Positions 1 to 9,261 of a stretch of 64,000 nucleotides of DNA are shown piece after piece (position 1 is the first letter of the stretch; the number at the start of each line of letters is the position of its first letter). Location: NCBI RefSeq assembly GCF_014287585.1, contig NZ_JACOOJ010000029.1, forward strand, positions 3,403-67,402, given 5' to 3'. Source of the DNA: Parabacteroides hominis (GTDB lineage: Bacteria > Bacteroidota > Bacteroidia > Bacteroidales > Tannerellaceae). The notes beneath the pieces were generated by a model that was not told where the DNA came from, searched no databases, and saw nothing but the letters and a program-made list of their open reading frames with translations. Both the position numbers and the translations under genes were made by a program.

Positions 1-2
1 AA

Positions 3-1751
3 TACAGCAGAAAATGGTATAAAGAATATTATGAATATACCTATGATGCTGTTAATGACGTTTATAATGCTTCCGGAAGCCATACCATTTCAGAGTTAAC
101 AACTCAGAATGACAACTATTTCAGGCCGAACGGACAAATCTCCCTGAACTATAAGAATACATTCGGCAAACATGATATCGGAGCATTGGTTTTGTGGGAA
201 TTCTATAATGACCGTACCGATATCCTGAAAGCATACCGCCAGTTTACAGTCGGAGCACTCGATCAGATAGATGCAGGAGACAAGACAAACATGGACAACG
301 GTGGAACAGCACGTGTTTCCGCTCATGCTGGTTTGGTCGGACGTGTCAATTACGCATACGACAACAAATACTTGGCAGAACTCAGCTTCCGTTACGACGG
401 TTCCTACAAATTTGCACCGGACAATCGTTGGGGATTCTTCCCTGCCGTATCTTTGGGTTGGCGTGTTTCCGAAGAAGCATTCTTCAAAGAAGCGTTACCT
501 ATGGTCGACAACTTCAAGATCAGAGGTTCTTTCGGGAAAGTGGGAGATGAAGGTGTAACCGGTTATAGCGATGATGACGAAAAGGATGGCAAATACAGAG
601 CCTATCAATATTTACAAGGTTACCGGTATCCTTCGGGAAGTTATGTTTTAGGAACAGGCGGCCTTACGAACGGAGCTAAAGACAGAGGTATGCCAAACTT
701 GGCTCTGACTTGGTATGAATCCAAAACAACCAATGTCGGATTCGAAGCATCCATATTATCAGGTTTAATCAATGTCGAATTCGATTACTTCGTCCGTAAA
801 AGAAGTGGCCTGCTGACAAAGCGCCAGCTGACATTACCGACGACATTCGGCCAGGAACTTCCGGTAGAGAACCTGAACTCCGACAGAAACCAGGGATTCG
901 AAATCGTTGTCGGACATCGTCATAAAATAGGAGACTTCACTTATGATGTAAAAGGAAACTTCTCTACTACCCGTATCTACAATGAACATATTGAACGTGC
1001 AGCTTCAGCCAATATGTACGACGACTGGAGAAACAACAGCAATGATCGTTATAAAGATATCCAGTGGGGTAAAGTCTGTATCGGACAGTTCCAGAGCTAC
1101 GAAGAAATTCTCAACTCACCGATCCAGGATAACAACGGTAACAAATCATTGATGCCGGGCGACTTGAAATTTCAGGACTGGAACAATGACGGTATTATCG
1201 ACGGAAAGGACGACCAGCCGATCGGACATGGAAATACGCCACGTCTGTATTATGGCTTGAACCTTTACGGAGAATATAAAGGATTTGACCTGACCGTCTT
1301 CTTCCAAGGGGCTGCCGGACATGAAGTATTTACAACCGGAGACTTCATGGCACCATTTATCCAACAAGGATTAGGTAATGGTATTACCCTAAACCTGGAT
1401 CGTTGGCATCGTGAAGATCCCTCTGACATGAGTAGCGAATGGATACCCGGATATATGCCGGCACTCCGTCCGACTGGTTTCTCTGCCAATTCAGGCACAA
1501 ATACCTGGACAAGACAAAAGGCCAACTATTTACGTCTGAAAACCATCGAATTAGGATACACATTCCCTAAAAAATGGATGCAAAGAGCCGGTATCGAGAA
1601 CCTGCGCGTATATGTAAACAGCTTCAACACAGCTACGATTACCAGCCGCGAAGGTATCATGAAATATATGGACCCGGAGAACAAAGACGGCATGTTCCGT
1701 TACTATCCACAAATGAAAACATTTAACTTCGGTGTTAATCTAACATTCTAA
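3..1751 (+). CDS. SusC/RagA-type TonB-linked outer-membrane transporter (5' end outside window)
   Basis: The frame is open from base 3, so the N-terminal signal, carboxypeptidase-like domain and plug lie upstream of the window. The visible 582 residues are C-terminal beta-barrel: alternating aromatic/polar strands, many Asn/Gly/Asp loops, and a terminal aromatic residue (ends LTF), as expected of an outer-membrane barrel. The next gene, 11 bases downstream, is a SusD lipoprotein, which is the standard partner forming the lid of this transporter. The family imports oligosaccharides across the outer membrane with TonB energy. The neighbouring GH130 and GH2 enzymes suggest a mannose- or hexosamine-containing substrate, but the substrate is inference. 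An internal ATG at 186 is not the true start, because homologous-looking sequence continues upstream in the same frame. Confidence 0.93.
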   Translation, partial: YSRKWYKEYYEYTYDAVNDVYNASGSHTISELTTQNDNYFRPNGQISLNYKNTFGKHDIGALVLWEFYNDRTDILKAYRQFTVGALDQIDAGDKTNMDNGGTARVSAHAGLVGRVNYAYDNKYLAELSFRYDGSYKFAPDNRWGFFPAVSLGWRVSEEAFFKEALPMVDNFKIRGSFGKVGDEGVTGYSDDDEKDGKYRAYQYLQGYRYPSGSYVLGTGGLTNGAKDRGMPNLALTWYESKTTNVGFEASILSGLINVEFDYFVRKRSGLLTKRQLTLPTTFGQELPVENLNSDRNQGFEIVVGHRHKIGDFTYDVKGNFSTTRIYNEHIERAASANMYDDWRNNSNDRYKDIQWGKVCIGQFQSYEEILNSPIQDNNGNKSLMPGDLKFQDWNNDGIIDGKDDQPIGHGNTPRLYYGLNLYGEYKGFDLTVFFQGAAGHEVFTTGDFMAPFIQQGLGNGITLNLDRWHREDPSDMSSEWIPGYMPALRPTGFSANSGTNTWTRQKANYLRLKTIELGYTFPKKWMQRAGIENLRVYVNSFNTATITSREGIMKYMDPENKDGMFRYYPQMKTFNFGVNLTF

Positions 1752-1762
1752 AATAAGAAACG

Positions 1763-3610
1763 ATGAAGACAACAATTATAAAAAATATCGGATGTGGATT
1801 GCTTTTGTTAGGTACGACAGCCTGCGCTGACTATCTTGAGAAAGAATCTTTCGACATCATAACTCCCGAACAAGTTTGGCAGGACGCTAAATTGATCAAC
1901 GGCGTAATGGTTAATTTATATGACGGCCTGAACCTGGAAGATTTCAATTACTGGTATCGCGACGCATGGCGTTTGCAAAATGCCTCTTCCATGTCTGACG
2001 AAGCACAAGGTTCCTTCCAGAAAGACCCTCTTTTCGATAACGGAAATGCCACATACACGTATGAAGACGCCTTGTTCGAACAGAAGTTCTCGGACCGTTA
2101 CAAGAATATACGGAACTGCAACGATTTCATCAGCCAGTTGCAGGAAGCTACAGCCTTATCCGATTCTGAAAAGAAATTGCTATTGGCGGAATCCCGTTTC
2201 CTGCGCGCCATGCACTACTTCACTTTAGTGAAACGTTATGGCGGCGTGCCTCTTATCGACGAACCGCAACAATATGATCCCAACAACCTGGAAGCCTTGA
2301 TGGTTCCCCGTAACAAAGAAGTCGAAATTTATGATTTTATCGTAAAAGAATGCCAGGAGGCAGCACAGGATCTTCCGGATACGAGAAATGCGGATGCCAA
2401 ATACCGGGCAAGCAAATATGTTGCATTGGCGTTATGCTCGCGGGCAGCCTTGTATGCCGGCTCTATTGCCCGTTACGGAAATGTCCAGTTAGACGGCCTT
2501 GTCGGAATACCGGCTACAGAAGCCGATCGTTTTTTCCAGACCTCTTATGACGCATCCAAAGCGATTATATCTTCCGGCCTTTTCAGTTTGTATAACAAGA
2601 AAGCCGACGACAAAGAACAAAACTATTGCGAAATGTTCCTAAAAGGCAACGGTGATAACGGAGAATATATTTTCCAGAAGCAATACAACGTTGCCGGAGG
2701 TAAAGGACATGACTGGGACAAACGTAACGCCCCGTTCTCTTATCGTGCCGGAGGTTGGGGATGCGGTATCGCCCCTACTTTGGAAATAGTGGAAGCATAC
2801 GAATATATAGACGGTTCAGAAGGCACTTTGAAACTGGAAGAAAACGGTAAACCGCTTCGTTTCGACGATCCTTATGAAGTATTTGCCAATAAAGACCCGC
2901 GCCTGTTCGCTTCCGTTTATCTGCCGGGGTCTCCTTGCCAGAGCACAAAGATCGAATGGAAAAGAGGTATTATCGTTTCAGATAACGAAAAATATATGGC
3001 AACAAGTCAGCCGGATGGGGGTAATACGGTAGAAATCAATGGAGTCACCTACAGCACTTCCGGAAAAGATGGCGGAGCCGATGCCGGCGATGCTTCCAAG
3101 ACAGGCTTCTATCAGAAGAAATTCTGGGACGAGACATTGACCGATATGAATATGGGTAAGTCAGAAACTCCGTGGCCTGTTTTCCGTTTAGGAGAAATTT
3201 ATCTAAATTTGGCGGAAGCTGCGATGGAGTTGAACAAATCTTCCGAAGCATTGGATGCTGTCAACAAGATTCGCGAGCGTGCCGGAATCGCCTTATTGCC
3301 AAGCATCAATATGGAAAAGGTCCGTCACGAACGCAGAGTGGAATTAGCATTCGAAGGCCATCGTTTCTGGGATATGAAACGTTGGAGAATTGCTCACTTA
3401 GATGTTGCACAAGGCGGTTTGAATGGATTCAGAGGGACGGCATTGTATCCGTGGTATGATATTCGTGATGGTAAATATGTATTCGAAAGAGGTTCCAATC
3501 CTCCGAAACAGAAACGTATTTTCCTGGAAAAGAACTATTATACAAAGATCAACCAGACAGATATGAATTCAAATCCGAATCTCATTCAGAACCCAGGTTA
3601 TACCAATTAA
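1763..3610 (+). CDS. SusD/RagB family glycan-binding lipoprotein
   Basis: A 615-residue surface lipoprotein. The N-terminus is a lipoprotein signal with a lipobox ending in Cys21 (TTAC). The N-terminal half has the helical SusD repeats, with the conserved stretch FLRAMHYFTLVKRYGG at about residues 147-162. The C-terminal half carries the hallmark RHERRVELAFEG followed by RFWDMKRW near residues 515-540. It starts 11 bases after the SusC stop, so the two are almost certainly cotranscribed and form a SusCD complex. Family members bind the target glycan and deliver it to the transporter. Substrate specificity cannot be read from the sequence. Confidence 0.95.
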   Translation: MKTTIIKNIGCGLLLLGTTACADYLEKESFDIITPEQVWQDAKLINGVMVNLYDGLNLEDFNYWYRDAWRLQNASSMSDEAQGSFQKDPLFDNGNATYTYEDALFEQKFSDRYKNIRNCNDFISQLQEATALSDSEKKLLLAESRFLRAMHYFTLVKRYGGVPLIDEPQQYDPNNLEALMVPRNKEVEIYDFIVKECQEAAQDLPDTRNADAKYRASKYVALALCSRAALYAGSIARYGNVQLDGLVGIPATEADRFFQTSYDASKAIISSGLFSLYNKKADDKEQNYCEMFLKGNGDNGEYIFQKQYNVAGGKGHDWDKRNAPFSYRAGGWGCGIAPTLEIVEAYEYIDGSEGTLKLEENGKPLRFDDPYEVFANKDPRLFASVYLPGSPCQSTKIEWKRGIIVSDNEKYMATSQPDGGNTVEINGVTYSTSGKDGGADAGDASKTGFYQKKFWDETLTDMNMGKSETPWPVFRLGEIYLNLAEAAMELNKSSEALDAVNKIRERAGIALLPSINMEKVRHERRVELAFEGHRFWDMKRWRIAHLDVAQGGLNGFRGTALYPWYDIRDGKYVFERGSNPPKQKRIFLEKNYYTKINQTDMNSNPNLIQNPGYTN

Positions 3611-3632
3611 TCACCTAATTTAGAAATTTGAT

Positions 3633-4328
3633 ATGAAAAAGATAAGTTTATTATTAATGGCCGTTTGCTCATTATGCTTCACAAGTTGTTTGAGCGATCT
3701 GGATAATTATGAATCTCCCGACGGAGGTATCAAAGGACAAATCTTAGATGCAGAAACGAATGAACCGATTCCTCTGCCAGTTCAGGGATCTACCGGTGTT
3801 ATTATCAATATGTTCGAACAGAACACGGATGCAACGCAATCGGTCGATTTTTATGCAAAGATGGATGGTTCATACGAAAATGCGAAGTTGTTCAATTGCG
3901 ATTACAAGATCGTTGTAAACGGTCCGTTTGTTTCTCCTTGCGAAGAATTTGTAACCGTAAACGGACAGACTACATTGGATCTGAAAGCAACTCCTTATGC
4001 AAGAATCAACGCTTCGGCCCAGGTTACAGGAAAGAAAATTACCATTACATATAAGGTAACTCCGACAAGCAACAATTTCAAGGTATCGGAAGTGTACGGC
4101 TACTGGAATTTTGCTCCGGGTGTTGATAATGGAAATGCCAACCAAGCAGGCAAGCAAACCGTTAAGGAGCAGGAAGGAACGATCGTTTTCGATCTGGAAA
4201 ACGATAAAACCTATCAGGACAATCTGTACAAAATACAAGGAAATGGCAATAAAATATATGTACGTGTCGGAGCCAAAACAGAAGGCGCGGTCAACTACAG
4301 TACCATTATTGAAACGATTGTACAATAA
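3633..4328 (+). CDS. DUF3823-type surface lipoprotein of the glycan locus
   Basis: A 231-residue lipoprotein with lipobox Cys19 (FTSC). The N-terminal module (about residues 30-130) looks like a carboxypeptidase-regulatory/beta-sandwich fold: GGIKGQILDAETNEPIPLP followed by GxY-type turns. The C-terminal module is a second beta-sandwich. This arrangement and its place directly after SusD match the DUF3823 proteins of Bacteroidetes polysaccharide loci, thought to be surface glycan-binding proteins. It is 22 bases from susD and is followed by a strong terminator at 4338-4378, so it closes the transport part of the operon. The family call rests on recognition, and ligand binding is inferred. Confidence 0.8.
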   Translation: MKKISLLLMAVCSLCFTSCLSDLDNYESPDGGIKGQILDAETNEPIPLPVQGSTGVIINMFEQNTDATQSVDFYAKMDGSYENAKLFNCDYKIVVNGPFVSPCEEFVTVNGQTTLDLKATPYARINASAQVTGKKITITYKVTPTSNNFKVSEVYGYWNFAPGVDNGNANQAGKQTVKEQEGTIVFDLENDKTYQDNLYKIQGNGNKIYVRVGAKTEGAVNYSTIIETIVQ

Positions 4329-4337
4329 ATAACCTTT

Positions 4338-4378
4338 GGCACAGATATCCTTTTTGTTTGGGTATCTGTGCCTTTTTT
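4338..4378 (+). terminator. Intrinsic terminator between transport and enzyme genes
   Basis: A 13-bp stem (4338-4350 with 4360-4372, one G-U pair) with a 9-base loop is followed by six T. It lies between the SusC/SusD/DUF3823 genes and the GH130/GH2 genes, which start 12 bases later. No clear TAnnTTTG box was found between it and the GH130 start, so enzyme expression may depend on read-through. Confidence 0.85.
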
Positions 4379-4390
4379 ATTCTTTAGAGC

Positions 4391-5530
4391 ATGAAAAAAA
4401 GTATCTTACTCATCAGCCTGGCAACTCTACCTCTATTCGGGTATAGCCAAAATGTATTACCGGACTGGGCTTTAGGCGGCTTTGTCAGGCCGGAAAAAGT
4501 CAATCCGATCATTACCCCCAACCCATCCAGCCAATTCGACTGTCCCATGCAGGGTAAAACAATCGGATGGGAAGAAAGCGATGTGTTCAACCCGGCAGCA
4601 ACCGTAAAAGACGGTAAAATCTATGTCCTTTACCGGGCTGAGGACAATTCTGCAACAGGAATCGGTAAACGTACTTCGCGTATCGGATTAGCAGAATCCG
4701 AAGACGGCATCCACATGAAGCGCCGGAATACTCCCGTCATGTACCCGGATAAAGACAACATGAAGGAATACGAATGGCCGGGAGGTTGCGAAGACCCGCG
4801 CGTGACAATGACGGAAGACGGTCTGTATGTCATGGCCTACACTTCCTGGAACCGGAAAGTGGCACGCCTCTGCATCGCCACCTCACGAGACCTCGTCAAA
4901 TGGGAGAAACACGGCCCTGCTTTCGCGAAAGCCTACAACGGACGCTTCAAAGACATCTTCTGCAAATCCGGCTCTATGGTGACAATGATCAAAGACGGAA
5001 AACAAGTGCTGACGAAAATCGGTGGAAAATACTTCATGTATTGGGGAGAACATGCGGTCTATGCAGCAACCTCCGACGACTTGGTCAACTGGACACCTAT
5101 ATTGGACGAGAAAAACGAACTGGCAACTGTCATCAAACCTCGTCCCCAATACTTCGACAGTGCCTTGACAGAGTGCGGTCCTCCCGCTATCCTGACAGAC
5201 AAAGGTATCGTCTTGCTTTATAATGGCAAAAACCAGACAAACGACAGCAAACGTGACAAGCGTTTCACTGCCGGAGCTTACTGCGCCGGACAACTTCTGA
5301 CCGACCCGAAGGAGCCGATGAAGGTTCTGCAACGCCTGGACGTTCCTTTCTTCCGCCCGATGGCTTCATTCGAAAAGAGCGGACAGTATGTCGACGGAAC
5401 CGTCTTTATCGAAGGTTTGGTCTTTTTCAAAAACAAATGGTATCTCTATTACGGATGCGCAGATTCCCAGTTGGGCGTAGCAGTTTATGATCCTGCAAAG
5501 AAAACACCCGGAGATCCGATTCCTAATTAA
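4391..5530 (+). CDS. Secreted GH130 family mannoside phosphorylase/mannosidase
   Basis: A 379-residue five-bladed beta-propeller glycosidase with an N-terminal signal peptide (cleavage probably after about residue 20, YSQ). The GH130 signatures are visible: ESDVFNPAA near 57-65, and GGCEDPRVT near 129-137 with the Asp that is catalytic in the family. Several GH130 members cleave beta-1,4- or beta-1,2-mannosidic bonds, either by phosphorolysis or, in some secreted Bacteroides proteins, by hydrolysis. The signal peptide argues for a periplasmic or surface enzyme, which fits a hydrolase better than a cytosolic phosphorylase. Which linkage and mechanism it uses cannot be decided by eye. It is 10 bases upstream of the GH2 gene. 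Confidence 0.88.
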   Translation: MKKSILLISLATLPLFGYSQNVLPDWALGGFVRPEKVNPIITPNPSSQFDCPMQGKTIGWEESDVFNPAATVKDGKIYVLYRAEDNSATGIGKRTSRIGLAESEDGIHMKRRNTPVMYPDKDNMKEYEWPGGCEDPRVTMTEDGLYVMAYTSWNRKVARLCIATSRDLVKWEKHGPAFAKAYNGRFKDIFCKSGSMVTMIKDGKQVLTKIGGKYFMYWGEHAVYAATSDDLVNWTPILDEKNELATVIKPRPQYFDSALTECGPPAILTDKGIVLLYNGKNQTNDSKRDKRFTAGAYCAGQLLTDPKEPMKVLQRLDVPFFRPMASFEKSGQYVDGTVFIEGLVFFKNKWYLYYGCADSQLGVAVYDPAKKTPGDPIPN

Positions 5531-5540
5531 AAAATAAAGT

Positions 5541-8231
5541 ATGAAAAACATTATCACTGGAATATTTTTATTCTTGTCTGCCAGCTTTATGCAAGCGCAG
5601 ACACCTAACAACTACCGGAATCCGGATAAAATATATCTGGATTCGAAAGACGGACACAACGGGAACTTCACTTGGCAGATGTACAAAGCGGGAGACGCAA
5701 AAGACCCTGCGGAGAAAATCTCACAGCCGGGCTACCAAACCGGACAATGGATGCCGGCAATCGTTCCGGGTACGGTTCTGAACTCACTGGTACACAACGA
5801 GGTTTATCCCGAACCCTATTACGGGATGAACAACAAACTGGACAAGAATATTATCCCGGACCTTGCTAAAGTAGGACGCGATTTTTATACCTACTGGTTC
5901 CGGACGGAATTCGACGTGCCGGAAAACTATAAAGACAAAATCGTCTGGCTCCAGGTAGACGGTATCAACTACCGTGCCGAGATATGGGTGAACGGTTATC
6001 TGCTTGGCAATATGTCCGGCATGTTCAAACCGGAGTATATCAATATCACGGATTTCGCCCGTATCGGCCAGAAAAATGCCCTGGCGATCAAAGTATATCC
6101 TGTTGATATGGCAGGAACCATCAAGCCGAAGCAATGGGGAGCCGCCGGCGAGTTTCACAATGGTGGAGACGGTAACATCGGACTGAACACAACCATGTTG
6201 ATGAGTGTCGGTTGGGATTTTACTTTCAATGACGGTATCCGCGACCGGAATACCGGTATCTGGAAAAACATCAGCCTCTATGCTACGGACAAAGCGGTTA
6301 TCCGCCATCCGTTCATCAAATCCGAACTTTCCAAACCAAACTACGACTTGGCAAAAGAGACTGTCAGCGTAGAAGTGACGAACCCGACACAACGGAGCGT
6401 CAAATGTACGGTCAAAGGGGAAATCGTCGGCGAGGATATAACATTCAGCAAAGACCTGGATTTGTTCAGAGGGGAAACAAAGGAAATTTGTTTTACACCG
6501 GAAGAGTTCCCGCAGCTCACGATTAAGAACCCGCGCCTGTGGTGGCCGCTTTTCAAAGGGAAACCTGAACTGTACGAACTCAAGTTGACCGTAACCGTCG
6601 ACGGCAAGGTTTCCGACGAAACAAAAACCCGTTTCGGTATCCGCGAAATTACTTCCGACCAGAATACACCGGACAAATCCCGCCAGTTCTACGTAAACGG
6701 CAAGAAACTGTTCATCCGGGGAACCAACTGGATTCCGGAAGGGATGCTCCGTACCTCCGACGAACGCACGTATGCGGAATTGCGATACACCAAGCAATCC
6801 GGTATCAACCTTGTCCGCATGTGGGGCGGCGGCATTGCCGAATCAGACTATTTCTTCCAGCTTTGCGATGAAATGGGACTTCTCGTATGGCAGGAATTCT
6901 GGATGACCGGCGACACCAAACATCCGCAAGATGGTGATTTATACCTGAGTAATGTAGAGGCTACGGTAAAACGCCTGCGTAACCATCCTTCACTGGCCTA
7001 CTATGTTTCTTCCAACGAGAGCACAGAAATGCCGGGAGCAAAAGACCTGATCATGAAACTGGACGGGACACGCGGTTACCAGATGCAGTCGGAATGTGAC
7101 GGCGTACACGACGGCAGCCCTTACAAACAGGTAAACCCGATGCAACATTACGAAAATACGGCATCCGAACGCGGTAGCCGTGTCGATGGCTTCAACCCGG
7201 AATACGGTTCGCCCACTATCCCGACAGTCGAAACTCTCCGCGAAGTAATGGATGAGAAAGACCTCTGGCCGATCAATAAAGAAGTATGGGATTATCATGA
7301 TGGCGGAGGATTCCATCTGATGTCAACCATGTACACGGACCTTACCAACCATTATGGCCCTTCCTCATCCATCGAAGAGTTTGCCACGAAAGGTCAGGCA
7401 GTCGGTGCGATGAACTCCAAATCAATCTGGGAAGTATGGAATTATAACAAATTCGGTTATGGAGACCGCTATGCTTCGGGACTATTGTTCTGGTATCACA
7501 ACTGCCCCGTAAGTCAGGTTTGCGCCCGCATGTGGGATTATTCCCTGGAACCGACAGCCTCTTTATACCATACTCAGAACGCATTGGAGCCGCTTCACGC
7601 ACAGTTTGATTACCTGAAAAATACGGTTTCCGTTTATAATGACTACTATCAGGCATTCAAGGACTATAAAGTAGCTGCCGAAGTGTACGATTTGAACAGC
7701 AAAAAGGTATGGAGCAAAAGCCAGAAGATCGATATCCCGGAAGATGGCGTCGTAAACGATATCTTCACAATCGATTTTCCCCGGAACATCACGCAGGTTC
7801 ATTTTATAAAACTACGCCTGTTCGATACGAAAGGGAAAGAGGTCGCCAATACATTCTACTGGCGTTCCAACGATAAATATGAAGGTCGCAAGACCTTGAC
7901 AGGCCCGACCTCATCCGGCTTCGAAGATCTGTCCAAATTGAAACAGGTGCAACTGAAGACTCGCTACAAAGCTTATCAGGAAGGTGACCGGCATTTCATT
8001 AAAGCTGAAATAAAGAATCCGTCTTCAACTATAGCATTTTTCACCCAGCTTCAATTGCTCGATCAGGATAAAAAGCCCGTGCGCCCCAGTTTCTACACAG
8101 ACAACTTCTTCTCGCTCTTACCGGGAGAAAGTAAAACTGTTATCATAGAAACGGCCGCAAGCGATATGCCATCCGAACCTACATTCGTTGTGAAAGGTTG
8201 GAATATCAAATCGAACAATTTCAAATTATAA
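5541..8231 (+). CDS. Secreted GH2 beta-mannosidase / exo-beta-glucosaminidase-like enzyme
   Basis: An 896-residue glycoside hydrolase with a signal peptide (cleavage near residue 20, MQAQ). The layout is GH2: N-terminal jelly-roll sugar-binding domain, immunoglobulin-like domain (about 210-330), TIM barrel (about 340-660) and C-terminal beta-sandwich modules. The barrel shows NLVRMWGGG, then an Asn-Glu pair at 492-493 (VSSNES) in the acid/base position, and Glu554 in FNPEYGSP as the likely nucleophile. MWGGG is typical of the beta-mannosidase and exo-beta-glucosaminidase branch rather than beta-galactosidases. With GH130 it suggests trimming of a beta-mannoside- or N-glycan-like substrate. 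The exact substrate is inference. Confidence 0.88.
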   Translation: MKNIITGIFLFLSASFMQAQTPNNYRNPDKIYLDSKDGHNGNFTWQMYKAGDAKDPAEKISQPGYQTGQWMPAIVPGTVLNSLVHNEVYPEPYYGMNNKLDKNIIPDLAKVGRDFYTYWFRTEFDVPENYKDKIVWLQVDGINYRAEIWVNGYLLGNMSGMFKPEYINITDFARIGQKNALAIKVYPVDMAGTIKPKQWGAAGEFHNGGDGNIGLNTTMLMSVGWDFTFNDGIRDRNTGIWKNISLYATDKAVIRHPFIKSELSKPNYDLAKETVSVEVTNPTQRSVKCTVKGEIVGEDITFSKDLDLFRGETKEICFTPEEFPQLTIKNPRLWWPLFKGKPELYELKLTVTVDGKVSDETKTRFGIREITSDQNTPDKSRQFYVNGKKLFIRGTNWIPEGMLRTSDERTYAELRYTKQSGINLVRMWGGGIAESDYFFQLCDEMGLLVWQEFWMTGDTKHPQDGDLYLSNVEATVKRLRNHPSLAYYVSSNESTEMPGAKDLIMKLDGTRGYQMQSECDGVHDGSPYKQVNPMQHYENTASERGSRVDGFNPEYGSPTIPTVETLREVMDEKDLWPINKEVWDYHDGGGFHLMSTMYTDLTNHYGPSSSIEEFATKGQAVGAMNSKSIWEVWNYNKFGYGDRYASGLLFWYHNCPVSQVCARMWDYSLEPTASLYHTQNALEPLHAQFDYLKNTVSVYNDYYQAFKDYKVAAEVYDLNSKKVWSKSQKIDIPEDGVVNDIFTIDFPRNITQVHFIKLRLFDTKGKEVANTFYWRSNDKYEGRKTLTGPTSSGFEDLSKLKQVQLKTRYKAYQEGDRHFIKAEIKNPSSTIAFFTQLQLLDQDKKPVRPSFYTDNFFSLLPGESKTVIIETAASDMPSEPTFVVKGWNIKSNNFKL

Positions 8232-8256
8232 CATCATAACGATAAACAACTATACA

Positions 8257-8299
8257 GATAGCGTTTTTTTGCCGGTATCGGCAAAAAACGCTATCTTTG
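8257..8299 (+). promoter_or_regulatory. Palindromic promoter/operator of the Fic gene
   Basis: A near-perfect inverted repeat (8257-8274 with 8279-8295, loop GTAT, one unpaired T) contains both promoter elements of the next gene. TTTG at 8268-8271 sits in the left arm and the -7 box TATCTTTG at 8292-8299 starts in the right arm, about 20 bp apart as in Bacteroidetes sigma-ABfr promoters. There is no T-tract after the stem, so it is unlikely to be only a terminator for GH2. An operator or a structured 5' end is plausible. Confidence 0.65.
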
Positions 8300-8332
8300 T
8301 TTCATATATAACACTTAAAACTTGCCGATAGT

Positions 8333-9226
8333 ATGGAATATATATCAGTAAAAGACTGGGCCAACAGACATGGTGTTTCGGAGCGGACAGCCCGAAACTA
8401 TTGCGCACAAGGTAAAATCAGCGAAGCTTTTCTTGTCGGCAAGACGTGGAATATCCCGATTGATGCTACATTGCCCAAACGTAAGAAAACAGAATCAGTG
8501 TCACCTCTGCTTAAAGTGTTGCGCGAGCAGAAAGATAGTCAAGTAAAAGGGGGCATATACCATCGCGTGCAGATCGACCTTACCTATAACTCCAACCACA
8601 TCGAAGGAAGTCGTCTGACACACGATCAAACACGATATATTTTTGAAACAAATACGATCGGGGTGACTGACAAAGCGGTTAATGTGGATGATATTATCGA
8701 AACCGCTAATCATTTTCGTGCCATAGATTACATTATCAAAGAGACTGACGGCAAACTCACCGAAACTTATATCAAGCAGCTTCATCTTATATTAAAGTCC
8801 GGGACATCCGATGAACGGAAAGATTGGTTCCGGGTCGGAAACTATAAGAAGTTACCCAATGAAGTAGGTGGCAACGACACTACAACGCCGGAAAACGTCC
8901 ATAAAGAAATGAAAGCATTGCTGAAAGAATATAACAATAAAAAGAATCCGACATTTGAAGATATCCTGGATTTCCATCAACGCTTCGAGACCATCCATCC
9001 GTTTCAAGACGGCAACGGACGCGTAGGGCGGTTGATTATGTTTCGTGAATGCCTTCGGAATAACTATGTACCGTTTATCATAACCGATGATTTGAAGATT
9101 TTCTACTACAATGGCTTACGCAACTGGCCACACATTAAAGGTTATCTAACGGATACCTGCCTGACAGCACAGGACAATTTCAAATTCTTGCTTGACAAAT
9201 TCCGAATCAAATACAAGAATAACTGA
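8333..9226 (+). CDS. Fic family protein with N-terminal helix-turn-helix domain
   Basis: A 297-residue protein. Residues 1-45 (VKDWANRHGVSERTARNYC and following) look like a MerR/excisionase-type helix-turn-helix. The rest is a Fic domain, with catalytic motif HPFQDGNGRVGR at 222-233; the His and the DGNGR anion loop are intact. An inhibitory motif of the S-x-x-x-E-G type is at 87-92 (SNHIEG), before the Fic core, which is the class II arrangement. Such enzymes AMPylate target proteins and are held off by the inhibitory Glu. The target is unknown. The HTH plus the palindromic promoter directly upstream suggest autoregulation. It is a single gene, with no obvious antitoxin partner. Confidence 0.9.
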   Translation: MEYISVKDWANRHGVSERTARNYCAQGKISEAFLVGKTWNIPIDATLPKRKKTESVSPLLKVLREQKDSQVKGGIYHRVQIDLTYNSNHIEGSRLTHDQTRYIFETNTIGVTDKAVNVDDIIETANHFRAIDYIIKETDGKLTETYIKQLHLILKSGTSDERKDWFRVGNYKKLPNEVGGNDTTTPENVHKEMKALLKEYNNKKNPTFEDILDFHQRFETIHPFQDGNGRVGRLIMFRECLRNNYVPFIITDDLKIFYYNGLRNWPHIKGYLTDTCLTAQDNFKFLLDKFRIKYKNN

Positions 9227-9237
9227 AATTGTTTCCG

Positions 9238-9245
9238 TACTTTTG
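9238..9245 (+). promoter_or_regulatory. -7 promoter box of the metallophosphoesterase pair
   Basis: TACTTTTG matches TAnnTTTG and lies 16 bases before the ATG at 9262. It makes an upstream in-frame ATG at 9229 unusable and so decides the start of the next gene. Confidence 0.6.
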
Positions 9246-9261
9246 CCGAAAATTTACAACT

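Noticed and set aside
5784..6797. Long minus-strand frame (337 codons) across the GH2 gene
   Set aside because: It is a shadow of a clear GH2 protein on the other strand. No start signal, family motif or separate promoter was seen.
8333..9226. Fic/antitoxin two-gene module
   Set aside because: The inhibitory motif is within the same protein (residues 87-92) and no small antitoxin gene adjoins.
9229..9261. Upstream ATG for the first metallophosphoesterase
   Set aside because: The -7 box at 9238-9245 lies downstream of it, so it would not be transcribed.
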